The position numbers were made by a program, and so were the translations under genes. From assembly GCF_905201705.1 (NCBI RefSeq), contig NZ_CAJKOX010000014.1, forward strand, positions 28,209 to 92,208: 64,000 nt of DNA. Reading direction: 5' to 3'. Source of the stretch: an uncultured Marvinbryantia sp. (GTDB taxonomy: Bacteria; Bacillota; Clostridia; Lachnospirales; Lachnospiraceae). Position 1 is the stretch's first letter; every line of letters starts with the position of its first letter. This document shows positions 8,887 through 15,582 of this stretch, one piece after another. A model generated the notes under the pieces. That model ran no database searches, had not been told where the DNA came from, and saw only the letters and a program-made list of their open reading frames with translations.

Positions 8887-9410
8887 CTATGCCGTTTTTG
8901 CCTTTAAGAAAGGCTTTTTGCTGATGTGTTCTTGGAAGTATTCTTCCATTTCTGCTGCTGTCGGCTCTCGGATAATGCCAACACCGTTGTAATGGATTGC
9001 AACCTCCTGATAACGCTTGCTGTCCTTGTATTCGGGTGCGGATACCACGATTTTTTCAATAAACTCGTGTACCAGTTCAGGCGTGGGAACTTCAAGGCGG
9101 GTAATCTTCTTCGCTTTATCAATAAACCGCTGTAAGCCTTCGGTCTTGACTTTGGCATTTTCCAAAGTGGGAATACGGTCTTTAACTCGCGTTGCTCATT
9201 TTCAAGGGAAATCGACATTGTGGCAAAACGCTCGTCGCTGATTTTGCCCATTGAGTTATTCTCGTAAAGCTTTTGGATAACTCCATCAATTTCACTAATA
9301 CGCACCTTTGCTTTGTCAAGTTCTCGGCGCTTGTCGGCAAGTTTTTTCTTTTGTTTCTCGCCAAATTCTGCCAACTGCCTTTGTGCGAATAACTTTTCGT
9401 AACTCTGCAC
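8887..9410 (-). pseudogene. Large serine recombinase remnant (C-terminal part, frameshifted)
   Basis: Two overlapping minus-strand frames together read as the C-terminal part of a Tn4451/ICE-type large serine recombinase: a coiled-coil segment (KISDERFATMSISLENEQ) and then the DUF4368-like end (LVHEFIEKIVV, VAIHYNGVGII). The frame changes at an oligo-A run (TTT on the plus strand at 9181-9183), where restoring one A would join ELK to DRIPTLENA. In-frame sequence continues upstream of the marked region to a TGA near 9495, but the catalytic serine and zinc-ribbon domains are absent. It is therefore dead and marks the left side of a decayed mobile element. Confidence 0.85.
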
Positions 9411-9610
9411 TCTTTGACAGAGTATCCGGGATTCTGGATTAAGAAGAGTCAGTGGTTTTGACTGATTACAGTTTACACGACTGGCTTTTCTTAATCAAGT
9501 CCGCACCCGAACAGTAAGCAAAAATCGGGGCATACTATTAAATTTAGTCATTGAAAAATAAATCTTAATCAATTCTTGCAATAACCTTCGGCGTACAAAT
9601 GTTAAACAAT

Positions 9611-9654
9611 ATATGCATATAGTTATTGCAATTTGCAAAACCATATGGCATAAT
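9611..9654 (+). promoter_or_regulatory. abiE promoter and candidate AbiEi operators
   Basis: TTGCAA (9626-9631), 17-nt spacer, CATAAT (9649-9654). The core is flanked and overlapped by two perfect palindromes, ATATGCATAT and CCATATGG, plus a TTGCAA/TTTGCAA repeat. AbiEi antitoxins are known to repress their own promoters by binding inverted repeats, so these are candidate operators (inference). Confidence 0.55.
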
Positions 9655-9701
9655 AATTGCGTACATTATTTATTTTCTGCGTGCGGAAAGTTGGTGCCTG
9701 C

Positions 9702-10307
9702 TTGAGTAAAAAAGAAATTTTAAAAACGGTAATTGAAAATAACGGCGGCATTGCAAAAACTTCAGATTTTGCTGTTAACGGGATAAACAAATACGAAGTA
9801 GCGGCTTTTTGTAAAGAAGGAGTCATTGAAAGAATTCGCAGGGGCTTTTATCAGCTCCCTCAAAGTAAAAGTATTACAGAAGAACAGCTCATACGAGAGC
9901 TTCTTCCGCAGGGAATTATTTGTGTGGAGTCCGCTTTGTTTCACTACGGATATAGTGATTTTTCCCCCCGTGAATGGTCGATTGCTGTGCCGAGAACAGC
10001 GTCTCGTGCTGTAAAGAACATTGAAGAATTTCCGATGAAGGCTTACTATATTCAAAAGGGCTTTTTAGATATAGGCAAGTCCACAAGCAATTTTAACGGT
10101 GTAATATTGCCTGTGTATGACCGTGAGCGAACAATATGCGATTGTTTTAAGTACCGCACAAAACTTGACAATGAAATTTTTAATAAGGCTGTCAATGCCT
10201 ATGCTGCTGATGAAAAAAAGAACCTTGCAAATTTATCTAAGTACGCAAAGGAAATGAAGCTTTATACAAAAGTTATGAATGTAATGGAGGTGCTGCTCAA
10301 TGGCTGA
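9702..10307 (+). CDS. abiEi: Type IV TA system AbiEi antitoxin / transcriptional regulator
   Basis: Antitoxin half of the AbiE phage-abortive-infection system. The N-terminal winged-helix domain reads KEILKTVIENNGGIAKTSDF and EGVIERIRRGFYQLP; the C-terminal domain has ICVESALFHYGYSD, WSIAVPRTASR, YDRERTICDCFKY and KYAKEMKLYTKV, typical of AbiEi. The predicted transcript start near 9661 argues against a TTG at 9657. A TTG here (MSKKEILKT) or a GTG at 9681 are the candidates, neither with a strong ribosome site. It overlaps the toxin gene by 8 nt. Base composition is much more AT-rich than in flanking housekeeping genes. Confidence 0.85.
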   Translation: MSKKEILKTVIENNGGIAKTSDFAVNGINKYEVAAFCKEGVIERIRRGFYQLPQSKSITEEQLIRELLPQGIICVESALFHYGYSDFSPREWSIAVPRTASRAVKNIEEFPMKAYYIQKGFLDIGKSTSNFNGVILPVYDRERTICDCFKYRTKLDNEIFNKAVNAYAADEKKNLANLSKYAKEMKLYTKVMNVMEVLLNG

Positions 10308-11079
10308 TATTGCTGCATCTGTGCTTGCACGACTGAAAAACAAGGCTGCCGAAAGCGGCAGAAGTTATCAGCTCTGCTTGCAACTCTTTTGCCAAGAGGA
10401 ATTTTTGCGCCGTTTGGAAAAGTCCAAGTATGCCGATAATCTCGTATTGAAGGGCGGCTTGTTTCTCTATTCCCTTACTGACTTTGATAGCCGAGTAACG
10501 GTTGATGTAGATTTTTTGCTTCGGCAAATACCCAATACACCAGAACAATTAAAGGGTATCCTTGAGGAAATTATTACGGTTCAGACAGGCAATGATTTTG
10601 GTGTTGGCGATGTCATTGTGCCGAAACAGGAAAAAAGAAAAATTCCTACTCAGCTTGATGATTTTATTGCACCTACAATTAATACTTATTCCATCGAAAC
10701 GACCGTTGCTGAAAAAATTGATGCGATCCTCACCCTGATGGAATTTTCCAGCCGCATGAAAGACTATTATGATATTTACTATCTTGCCAATAAATTTGAT
10801 TTTGACGGTAATGTGCTGACCGAAGCACTCAGAAAAACCTTTGCGAACCGTGAACACAATTTTACAGTGGAGCAGTTTGAACAGGTCAGGGCTTTTGATG
10901 ATGACGAGGCTATGCAGAAGAAATGGAAAGCTTTTTGCCGTAAAATTGACACGAAAACTGATGATTTTAGTACGGTGTTGATAACAATAAAAGCCTTTTT
11001 AGCAAAACCGTTTACAGCAGCAGTTGGAGACAGAGAATTTATTGAAAAATGGTCTGCCGCTAATAGCGAGTGGATGTAA
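10300..11079 (+). CDS. abiEii: AbiEii/AbiGii-family nucleotidyltransferase toxin
   Basis: 259-residue toxin of the DUF1814 nucleotidyltransferase family. The signature is intact: NLVLKGGLFLYSL, then SRVTVDVDFLL (the RxTxDxD metal-binding motif), the KQEKRKIPTQLD segment, TVAEKIDAI and RMKDYYDIYYLA. Characterised relatives modify tRNA or bind GTP and cause reversible growth arrest that blocks phage. Toxicity is countered transcriptionally and functionally by AbiEi, with no direct complex, which defines type IV. Both genes of the pair are full length, so the module appears functional although the element around it is decayed. Confidence 0.9.
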   Translation: MADIAASVLARLKNKAAESGRSYQLCLQLFCQEEFLRRLEKSKYADNLVLKGGLFLYSLTDFDSRVTVDVDFLLRQIPNTPEQLKGILEEIITVQTGNDFGVGDVIVPKQEKRKIPTQLDDFIAPTINTYSIETTVAEKIDAILTLMEFSSRMKDYYDIYYLANKFDFDGNVLTEALRKTFANREHNFTVEQFEQVRAFDDDEAMQKKWKAFCRKIDTKTDDFSTVLITIKAFLAKPFTAAVGDREFIEKWSAANSEWM

Positions 11080-11399
11080 TTAGGAGGGATTGTATAATAA
11101 GTAATCCAATTAAAGACGCATTTGATAAAGCGTCCTTGACTAAAGATATAGATGAAAGAGATAGTATTATTTTCAATTATCAAAGATACGGATGGTTAGA
11201 TAGAGATGCTGCGATTAAAAAAATTCAAGAATTAAGGATAAGCGATGAAGATATAGCGGCAGCTGCTGCTGTAAATCTTTCCGTATCTTCTATACCTTTC
11301 AGTCAGTCAACAAACGATCAAATTGTTGGGGAGTTAGCTATGCAGAGGCATATTTTGCAGGCAAAGCTGATTAAGAAACAGGCGGAGGAACAGAAATGA
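11070..11399 (+). CDS. Hypothetical protein downstream of abiEii
   Basis: About 100 residues, acidic and helical, with an Ala-rich centre (EDIAAAAAVNL) and a charged Lys/Glu C-terminus (KLIKKQAEEQK). I do not recognise a family. It overlaps the toxin stop by 10 nt if it starts at the GTG given. An ideal AGGAGG lies inside that overlap and points instead to an ATA codon at 11094 or 11097 (giving ISNPIKDAF). It couples by ATGA to the next gene. Position suggests a third cotranscribed component of the AbiE locus or ordinary element cargo. Confidence 0.55.
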   Translation: MDVIRRDCIISNPIKDAFDKASLTKDIDERDSIIFNYQRYGWLDRDAAIKKIQELRISDEDIAAAAAVNLSVSSIPFSQSTNDQIVGELAMQRHILQAKLIKKQAEEQK

Positions 11400-11854
11400 A
11401 ATATGAACTTAATGGTATAAGCACGCCATTTGGAGGAATTTCTTGGAATAAATCTATTTCTGCAAAAGATAAGTTTTCTTTTTTATTGATATATTTAGAA
11501 TCAAAAAGAATATTAGTTAATCCGATTGAAATGGAAAATAAAGAATGGTGTATAGAATCAGTTTTAGAAATAAAAGATCAACTTGTTTCAATTACTAAAG
11601 ACACTTCTTTCAAGAAAGATGATTTATCTATTATTCGTAATATGATTGAAGATTGTAATCAGTATTTAGATACAGTTTCACTTTTAAAATTACCCAATAT
11701 TATATTTAAAAGTAATGAAATAGAGGGCACTTGGGAAGATTTGAATTTTGACAAAGCTATGAAACAGTTTAGAAAATCATTAAAAAAAGAAATCGAAGCA
11801 ATCGAAAAGCGTCACAGTCTTTCCTTTAATAAAATAATACCAGATGAATTTTAG
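11396..11854 (+). CDS. Small protein resembling DUF6650 family
   Basis: 152 residues. The start NGISTPFGGISWN, the segment LESKRILVNPIEM and WCIESVLEIKDQL resemble a small uncharacterised family (DUF6650, from memory, low certainty about the number) that recurs in accessory regions. The C-terminus is Lys/Glu-rich and probably helical. Strongly AT-rich codon use. It overlaps the upstream hypothetical gene by ATGA, so both are likely expressed from the abiE promoter. Role unknown; defence-island cargo is an inference from position only. Confidence 0.6.
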   Translation: MKYELNGISTPFGGISWNKSISAKDKFSFLLIYLESKRILVNPIEMENKEWCIESVLEIKDQLVSITKDTSFKKDDLSIIRNMIEDCNQYLDTVSLLKLPNIIFKSNEIEGTWEDLNFDKAMKQFRKSLKKEIEAIEKRHSLSFNKIIPDEF

Positions 11855-12292
11855 GGAGTACAAAGAAGCAATCAAAACAGGGGAATTCTCGGATAAGTAT
11901 AATCTTACAAATAAGGATCTTGAGAAATTTTCCCCTTATTCCCTGCTGAAACAAAGGGTAAAGATGTCGATTACGACCATATTGTTTATGATACATATGA
12001 TTTTCTCGATAAACTTATAGGGTTTATACTGAGCGATTTGTTCTATGCGGTTTTCCATCAGTATTATCTTTCGTATCAAGACGAACGTGCTGAGCGGTTG
12101 GCAAAGTACATCAAATATGGAACAGAAGACTCAACTGAGATATGGATGTTACGATATGGGTTTTCTTTTGAAGAAATTGAATGGTTGAAGCCTTGTGTTG
12201 AAAGTATTAATCAAACGGAAATTAAATTTAATGAAAAAATTGAAAACCTCAGCGATGCTCAGAAAAGTAGTATTGCGAAATTTATTTTTTAA
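11844..12292 (+). pseudogene. Degraded C-terminal fragment of an unidentified protein
   Basis: Two short frames appear to be pieces of one protein. The first (MNFREYKEAIKTGEFSDKY) starts inside the end of the previous gene and is lost near 11930. Another frame then continues as DYDHIVYDTYDFLDKLIGF and ends in FSFEEIEWLKPCVESIN. The second part looks like the C-terminus of a large protein, possibly a DEAD/DEAH-type helicase, but that is a weak impression. No start codon with a ribosome site precedes the second segment before 12038 (TTG). Treated as broken cargo. Confidence 0.5.
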
Positions 12293-12339
12293 AATTGAAT
12301 GAATTTTGAGAACTTCTCACAATATGTATTTGAACTTAA

Positions 12340-12555
12340 CGCAACGGCGGCAAGGTGGCTGTTTAGCTTACCGCTTGTAAACAAATTCATATACAAAACC
12401 TTATAATTTTACTTTAAGTATTTTGCGTGCCGCTGTCCCCATACGCCAATATGCCTTTTTTCCTTTTCGGCGGGTAAAATAAGATCAGGCAAATAATAGT
12501 CGCCTTGAAGTGTATAACTGCTACCTGTTTTTTCATCTGTGTAATGCTGTTTCAT
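12340..12555 (-). pseudogene. TnpV remnant (Tn4451-type transposon protein)
   Basis: Read on the minus strand from an ATG behind GGAGGATTACAAA: MKQHYTDEKTGSSYTLQGDY, then YLPDLILP and GVWGQRHAKYLK, the N-terminal half of TnpV. A TAA follows where relatives usually have Glu, and the frame then resumes in register as VLYMNLFTSGKLNSHLAAV before losing similarity. The gene is therefore stopped and 3'-truncated. TnpV is carried by Tn4451-type elements, which also use a large serine recombinase, matching the recombinase remnant at the other side of the island. Confidence 0.75.
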
Positions 12556-12620
12556 TTTGTAATCCTCCAATATGATTGATTTTACCTACAATCCGATCAA
12601 TCTGGCTGGCTACAAAGCCA

Positions 12621-12672
12621 AAGGGAGAAGCTACTTCCTTATGTAGCCTCTCCCTTGTGAGTATCCTTTTTT
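12621..12672 (+). terminator. Intrinsic hairpin at right end of island
   Basis: AAGGGAG/CTCCCTT and GCTAC/GTAGC form a nested stem. It is followed by GTATCC and a run of six T. The outer GTATCCTTTTT complements AAAAAGGATAC after rpsA, suggesting this is the right half of the original rpsA terminator. It probably also ends transcripts leaving the island. Confidence 0.55.
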
Positions 12673-12734
12673 ACTGGAATTTTACGGAAAACGGACAGCT
12701 GAAACGCCGGGTTTCCGATAGCAGAGATGCTGCT

Positions 12735-13796
12735 TCAGATAGCGGAGACGAGATGCCGCAGATAGCGGAGCATCTGTTCCTTATCCTGCAGAAACTTTTC
12801 CGTACACTGAAAATAAGAAACTTTATCTTTGTAGGCTTCTTTAAATACCGGTTCAAACAGAATATCATTCTGCGGCAGGAAGAAGCCTTCTTTTTTCGTA
12901 AAGCAGGTGGCGGCGGTGGCTGGCTCCCGATAGTCCTTGTCCACATAGGCGGCGATGCTTTTGTGAATGGCGATATCCTCAAGAGGAAGGTAGTAATAAT
13001 TTTTATAGTCCGGGAAAAAGTGCTTCAGGGAGCCGCGTATACCGTGAATCTGAAAGGCAAGACGGGTATTTTCGCCCGTCAGATAAAAATGCTCGCCGCG
13101 GTAGGAAAAGGGCTTTGGCAGCTTTGCAGGGTACCAGGTCTCGATGATCAGAGAATCGCCTGCCGCATGTCCGCCCGCAACGCCAAAGCTTCCGTTTAAG
13201 ACCGGCAGGTAGGAGAGCAGCGGCAGGATAGAGAGCATACCGAGCAGATCCTCGTAGTTGTGCAGCAAAAGCAGTCTCAAGCTATCCTTCGAGGGAACGG
13301 ACGCATACTGGTGATAGATGTCGATCAGCTCGCCGCCGGAGTATTGATCCTCGCGGCGGATATCCAGAAACTCCTCCAGGCTTTTCTGTTTCAGCGCCGG
13401 CAGGGACAACAGATTCTTCAGCGGCCGGAGCATACGGTACAGGTCGCGGCTGACAAGTGTGGAGAAGGTGTCCGCAAGCTGGTAAGCGCGGCACTTTTCC
13501 TGCAGATAGGGAATGTCAAAACGGTCGCCGTTAAAGTGGATCACCTGGGAAAATTTTCTCGCAAAGGCGAGAAAGGCGGCCAGAACCTGATCCTCCTCAG
13601 ATGGAGTCTCGGCGAACCACTGGGTAATCTGCCAGCCGGAGGGAGCATAGCTGACGGCTCCGATCAGATATAAAGAGGAGCTGCGCGCGGAAAGCCCCGT
13701 CGTTTCGATATCAAAAAAGAGCATACCGGATTTGTTATAATCCTGGAATGCGGTGCCGTTTAAATTTAACTGAATGGGGTAAATTTTCGTAATCAT
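12735..13796 (-). CDS. Ribonuclease H-like exonuclease, YprB-type
   Basis: 353-residue protein with a 3'-5' exonuclease (DEDD) fold. LFFDIETTGL gives the first Asp/Glu pair; further acidic residues follow in VIHFNGDRFDIPYLQEK and in YEDLLGMLSILPLL. It matches the YprB family of Firmicutes, whose substrates are not established. The chosen ATG gives MITKIYPIQLN. A near-consensus promoter puts the transcript start at or next to this codon, so translation may be leaderless. A more upstream ATG (13814) would lie before the predicted transcript start. It is convergent with the mobile island. Confidence 0.8.
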   Translation of the reverse strand: MITKIYPIQLNLNGTAFQDYNKSGMLFFDIETTGLSARSSSLYLIGAVSYAPSGWQITQWFAETPSEEDQVLAAFLAFARKFSQVIHFNGDRFDIPYLQEKCRAYQLADTFSTLVSRDLYRMLRPLKNLLSLPALKQKSLEEFLDIRREDQYSGGELIDIYHQYASVPSKDSLRLLLLHNYEDLLGMLSILPLLSYLPVLNGSFGVAGGHAAGDSLIIETWYPAKLPKPFSYRGEHFYLTGENTRLAFQIHGIRGSLKHFFPDYKNYYYLPLEDIAIHKSIAAYVDKDYREPATAATCFTKKEGFFLPQNDILFEPVFKEAYKDKVSYFQCTEKFLQDKEQMLRYLRHLVSAI

Positions 13797-13802
13797 GACT
13801 GC

Positions 13803-13831
13803 ATTATAGCGCATTTTGCGGAATCAGGCAA
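13803..13831 (-). promoter_or_regulatory. Sigma-A promoter of the YprB-like gene
   Basis: On the minus strand TTGCCT, 17-nt spacer, TATAAT. The expected start site, about 7 nt past the -10, falls at roughly 13796, the first base of the start codon. Confidence 0.65.
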
Positions 13832-13867
13832 ATAAATATTGAAGGAATTTGTGTGGATAAGTCGTGC

Positions 13868-13896
13868 TTGTCAAGTATGGAAATATATGGTAAAAT
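13868..13896 (+). promoter_or_regulatory. Sigma-A promoter upstream of a short hairpin RNA region
   Basis: TTGTCA, 17-nt spacer, TAAAAT. Transcription would start near 13903, only about 10 nt before an intrinsic terminator, and 140 nt before the 3D-domain gene. Confidence 0.6.
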
Positions 13897-13911
13897 AAGT
13901 ACATCTAAGGG

Positions 13912-13945
13912 GCGGAGTATTCAAAAGGGGTACTCCGTCTTTTTT
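13912..13945 (+). terminator. Intrinsic terminator close to a promoter
   Basis: CGGAGTA/TACTCCG stem followed by C and six T. Because it sits immediately downstream of a good promoter, it could be an attenuator for the following secreted protein gene or could define a very short RNA. Confidence 0.7.
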
Positions 13946-14040
13946 GCGTGTAAGATCCCGCTTTGTATTGTTTCGGGAATGCGCATGGCATATATGGAGT
14001 GCCCGGATGGGGAAGGGAAATCATTTGGGAGGATTTTGCA

Positions 14041-14745
14041 ATGCGTATAAAACAAAAAATAGCAGGAGTCTGTATGCTTGCCGGTCTCTGCTTGTCAACG
14101 GCGGTGAACGCACAGGAGCCTGCGGTGATCGATGCGGACTACAGCGCGGCGATGCTCAGCATTATGAGCGAGGGAGAGGTTCCGCAGGAGGAGCCTGTTG
14201 AAGAGCTTGCGCAGCAGAATGTGCAGGAGGTTGCCATTCAGAAGGAGTCCTATACAACCGATGTGCTGACGGTGCGTGCGCTGCCGGGCACGGAGTACGA
14301 GGAGGTCGGCAAGCTTGCGCAGTATACGAAGGTGCAGGTGACGGGCGTCTGTGACAACGGCTGGAGCCGTGTACAGATGGAAAGCGGGGTCGTTGGTTTT
14401 GTGAGCAATGAGTATCTCTCGGACCTTGTGCCGGCAGGGGCGCAGAATATCGGGGAGTCAATGGGCGTCTTTACCGTCACCTATTACTGTGCGTGTGAGC
14501 TCTGCTGCGGGTGGTGGTCCGGCGGACCGACGGCGAGCGGGGCGTACCCGGTGGCGGACTGGACAGTCGCGGCAGATCCGGAGGTGCTTCCGCTTGGCAC
14601 GCACATCTATATCAACGGTCACGAGTATTGCGTTGAGGATACCGGAAGCGGCGTGGAGGGAAAACACATTGACATTTATGTAAATGACCATTCCGTTGCG
14701 GTCAACAATGGGGTCGCTTCGGCAGAGGTATTTGCAAGTAAATGA
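14041..14745 (+). CDS. Secreted SH3b and 3D-domain protein
   Basis: 234 residues: a signal peptide (AGVCMLAGLCLSTAVNAQ), a bacterial SH3 domain around residues 78-125 (VLTVRALPGTEYEEVGKL, GWSRVQMESGVVGFV), and a C-terminal 3D domain (VTYYCACELCCG, TASGAYPV, AADPEVLPLGTHIYI, EDTGSGVEGKHIDIY). The three Asp residues of the 3D domain are conserved. 3D proteins are peptidoglycan-active enzymes related to lytic transglycosylase MltA, and SH3b usually binds the cell wall. GGGAGG precedes the ATG. Monocistronic, preceded by a promoter-terminator pair that may control it. Confidence 0.85.
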   Translation: MRIKQKIAGVCMLAGLCLSTAVNAQEPAVIDADYSAAMLSIMSEGEVPQEEPVEELAQQNVQEVAIQKESYTTDVLTVRALPGTEYEEVGKLAQYTKVQVTGVCDNGWSRVQMESGVVGFVSNEYLSDLVPAGAQNIGESMGVFTVTYYCACELCCGWWSGGPTASGAYPVADWTVAADPEVLPLGTHIYINGHEYCVEDTGSGVEGKHIDIYVNDHSVAVNNGVASAEVFASK

Positions 14746-14757
14746 TGTTTTTCACAA

Positions 14758-14783
14758 AAAACGCTAGACTATTTTGGCGTTTT
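14758..14783 (+). terminator. Weak terminator after the 3D-domain gene
   Basis: AAAACGC/GCGTTTT stem with a 12-nt loop; the T-rich right arm doubles as a short U-tract. Confidence 0.45.
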
Positions 14784-14870
14784 ATGAGAAAATATGAGCG
14801 AGGTACAAACCGGCCGCAGCAGTCAGCCGGTGTACATAGAAAGATATTTATTATTGAAAGGAGTCTTAAA

Positions 14871-15563
14871 ATGATTTATTCACGCGAAGTAGAAGAAATG
14901 TGTCCAGTTGCACAAGGCGTTCATCATGGCGCAGCTCCCATTCCGGAAGAAGCAAAATGGGTTCAGGCAAAAGAGGTAAAAGACATTTCCGGTCTGACAC
15001 ATGGTGTTGGCTGGTGCGCACCGCAGCAGGGTGCATGCAAGCTTACTCTGAATGTAAAAGAGGGTATCATCCAGGAAGCGCTGGTTGAGACGATCGGATG
15101 TTCCGGTATGACCCATTCCGCAGCTATGGCATCGGAGATCCTTCCGGGTCTGACTGTTATGGAGGCGCTGAACACAGACCTCGTATGTGATGCGATCAAC
15201 ACCGCAATGAGAGAGCTGTTCCTGCAGATCGTATATGGACGTTCCCAGTCCGCATTCTCGGAGGACGGACTTCCGGTTGGCGCTGGTCTGGAGGACCTTG
15301 GAAAGGGTCTTCGCTCCCAGGTTGGTACCATGTACGGCACACTGAAAAAAGGTCCGCGTTACCTGGAAATGGCAGAAGGTTATGTTACCGGCATTGCTCT
15401 TGATGCAGACAATGAAATCATTGGTTATCAGTTCGTAAGCCTTGGAAAGATGACAGACTTCATCAAAAAGGGCGACGATCCGAACACTGCATGGGAAAAG
15501 GCAAAAGGTCAGTACGGCCGTGTAGCAGACGCTGTTAAAATCATCGATCCGAGAAAAGAATAA
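14871..15563 (+). CDS. NifU/IscU-like iron-sulfur scaffold protein, GGGtGRT-locus type
   Basis: 230 residues. Resembles the IscU/NifU-type scaffold family, with cysteines in VGWCAPQQGACKLTL and VETIGCSGMTHSAAM, followed by a C-terminal region absent from ordinary IscU. GAAAGGAG precedes the ATG. It is always found, as far as I recall, beside the gene for a GGGtGRT protein, as here with a 19-nt gap. No cysteine desulfurase is adjacent, so a role other than general Fe-S assembly is possible. The partner reaction is not established. Confidence 0.85.
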   Translation: MIYSREVEEMCPVAQGVHHGAAPIPEEAKWVQAKEVKDISGLTHGVGWCAPQQGACKLTLNVKEGIIQEALVETIGCSGMTHSAAMASEILPGLTVMEALNTDLVCDAINTAMRELFLQIVYGRSQSAFSEDGLPVGAGLEDLGKGLRSQVGTMYGTLKKGPRYLEMAEGYVTGIALDADNEIIGYQFVSLGKMTDFIKKGDDPNTAWEKAKGQYGRVADAVKIIDPRKE

Positions 15564-15582
15564 TAGAGGGAGGTAACAGGAA

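Noticed and set aside
12576..13199. Plus-strand open frame of about 200 codons over the YprB-like gene
   Set aside because: It is antisense to a gene with clear exonuclease motifs, begins in the terminator hairpin, and its translation resembles no family.
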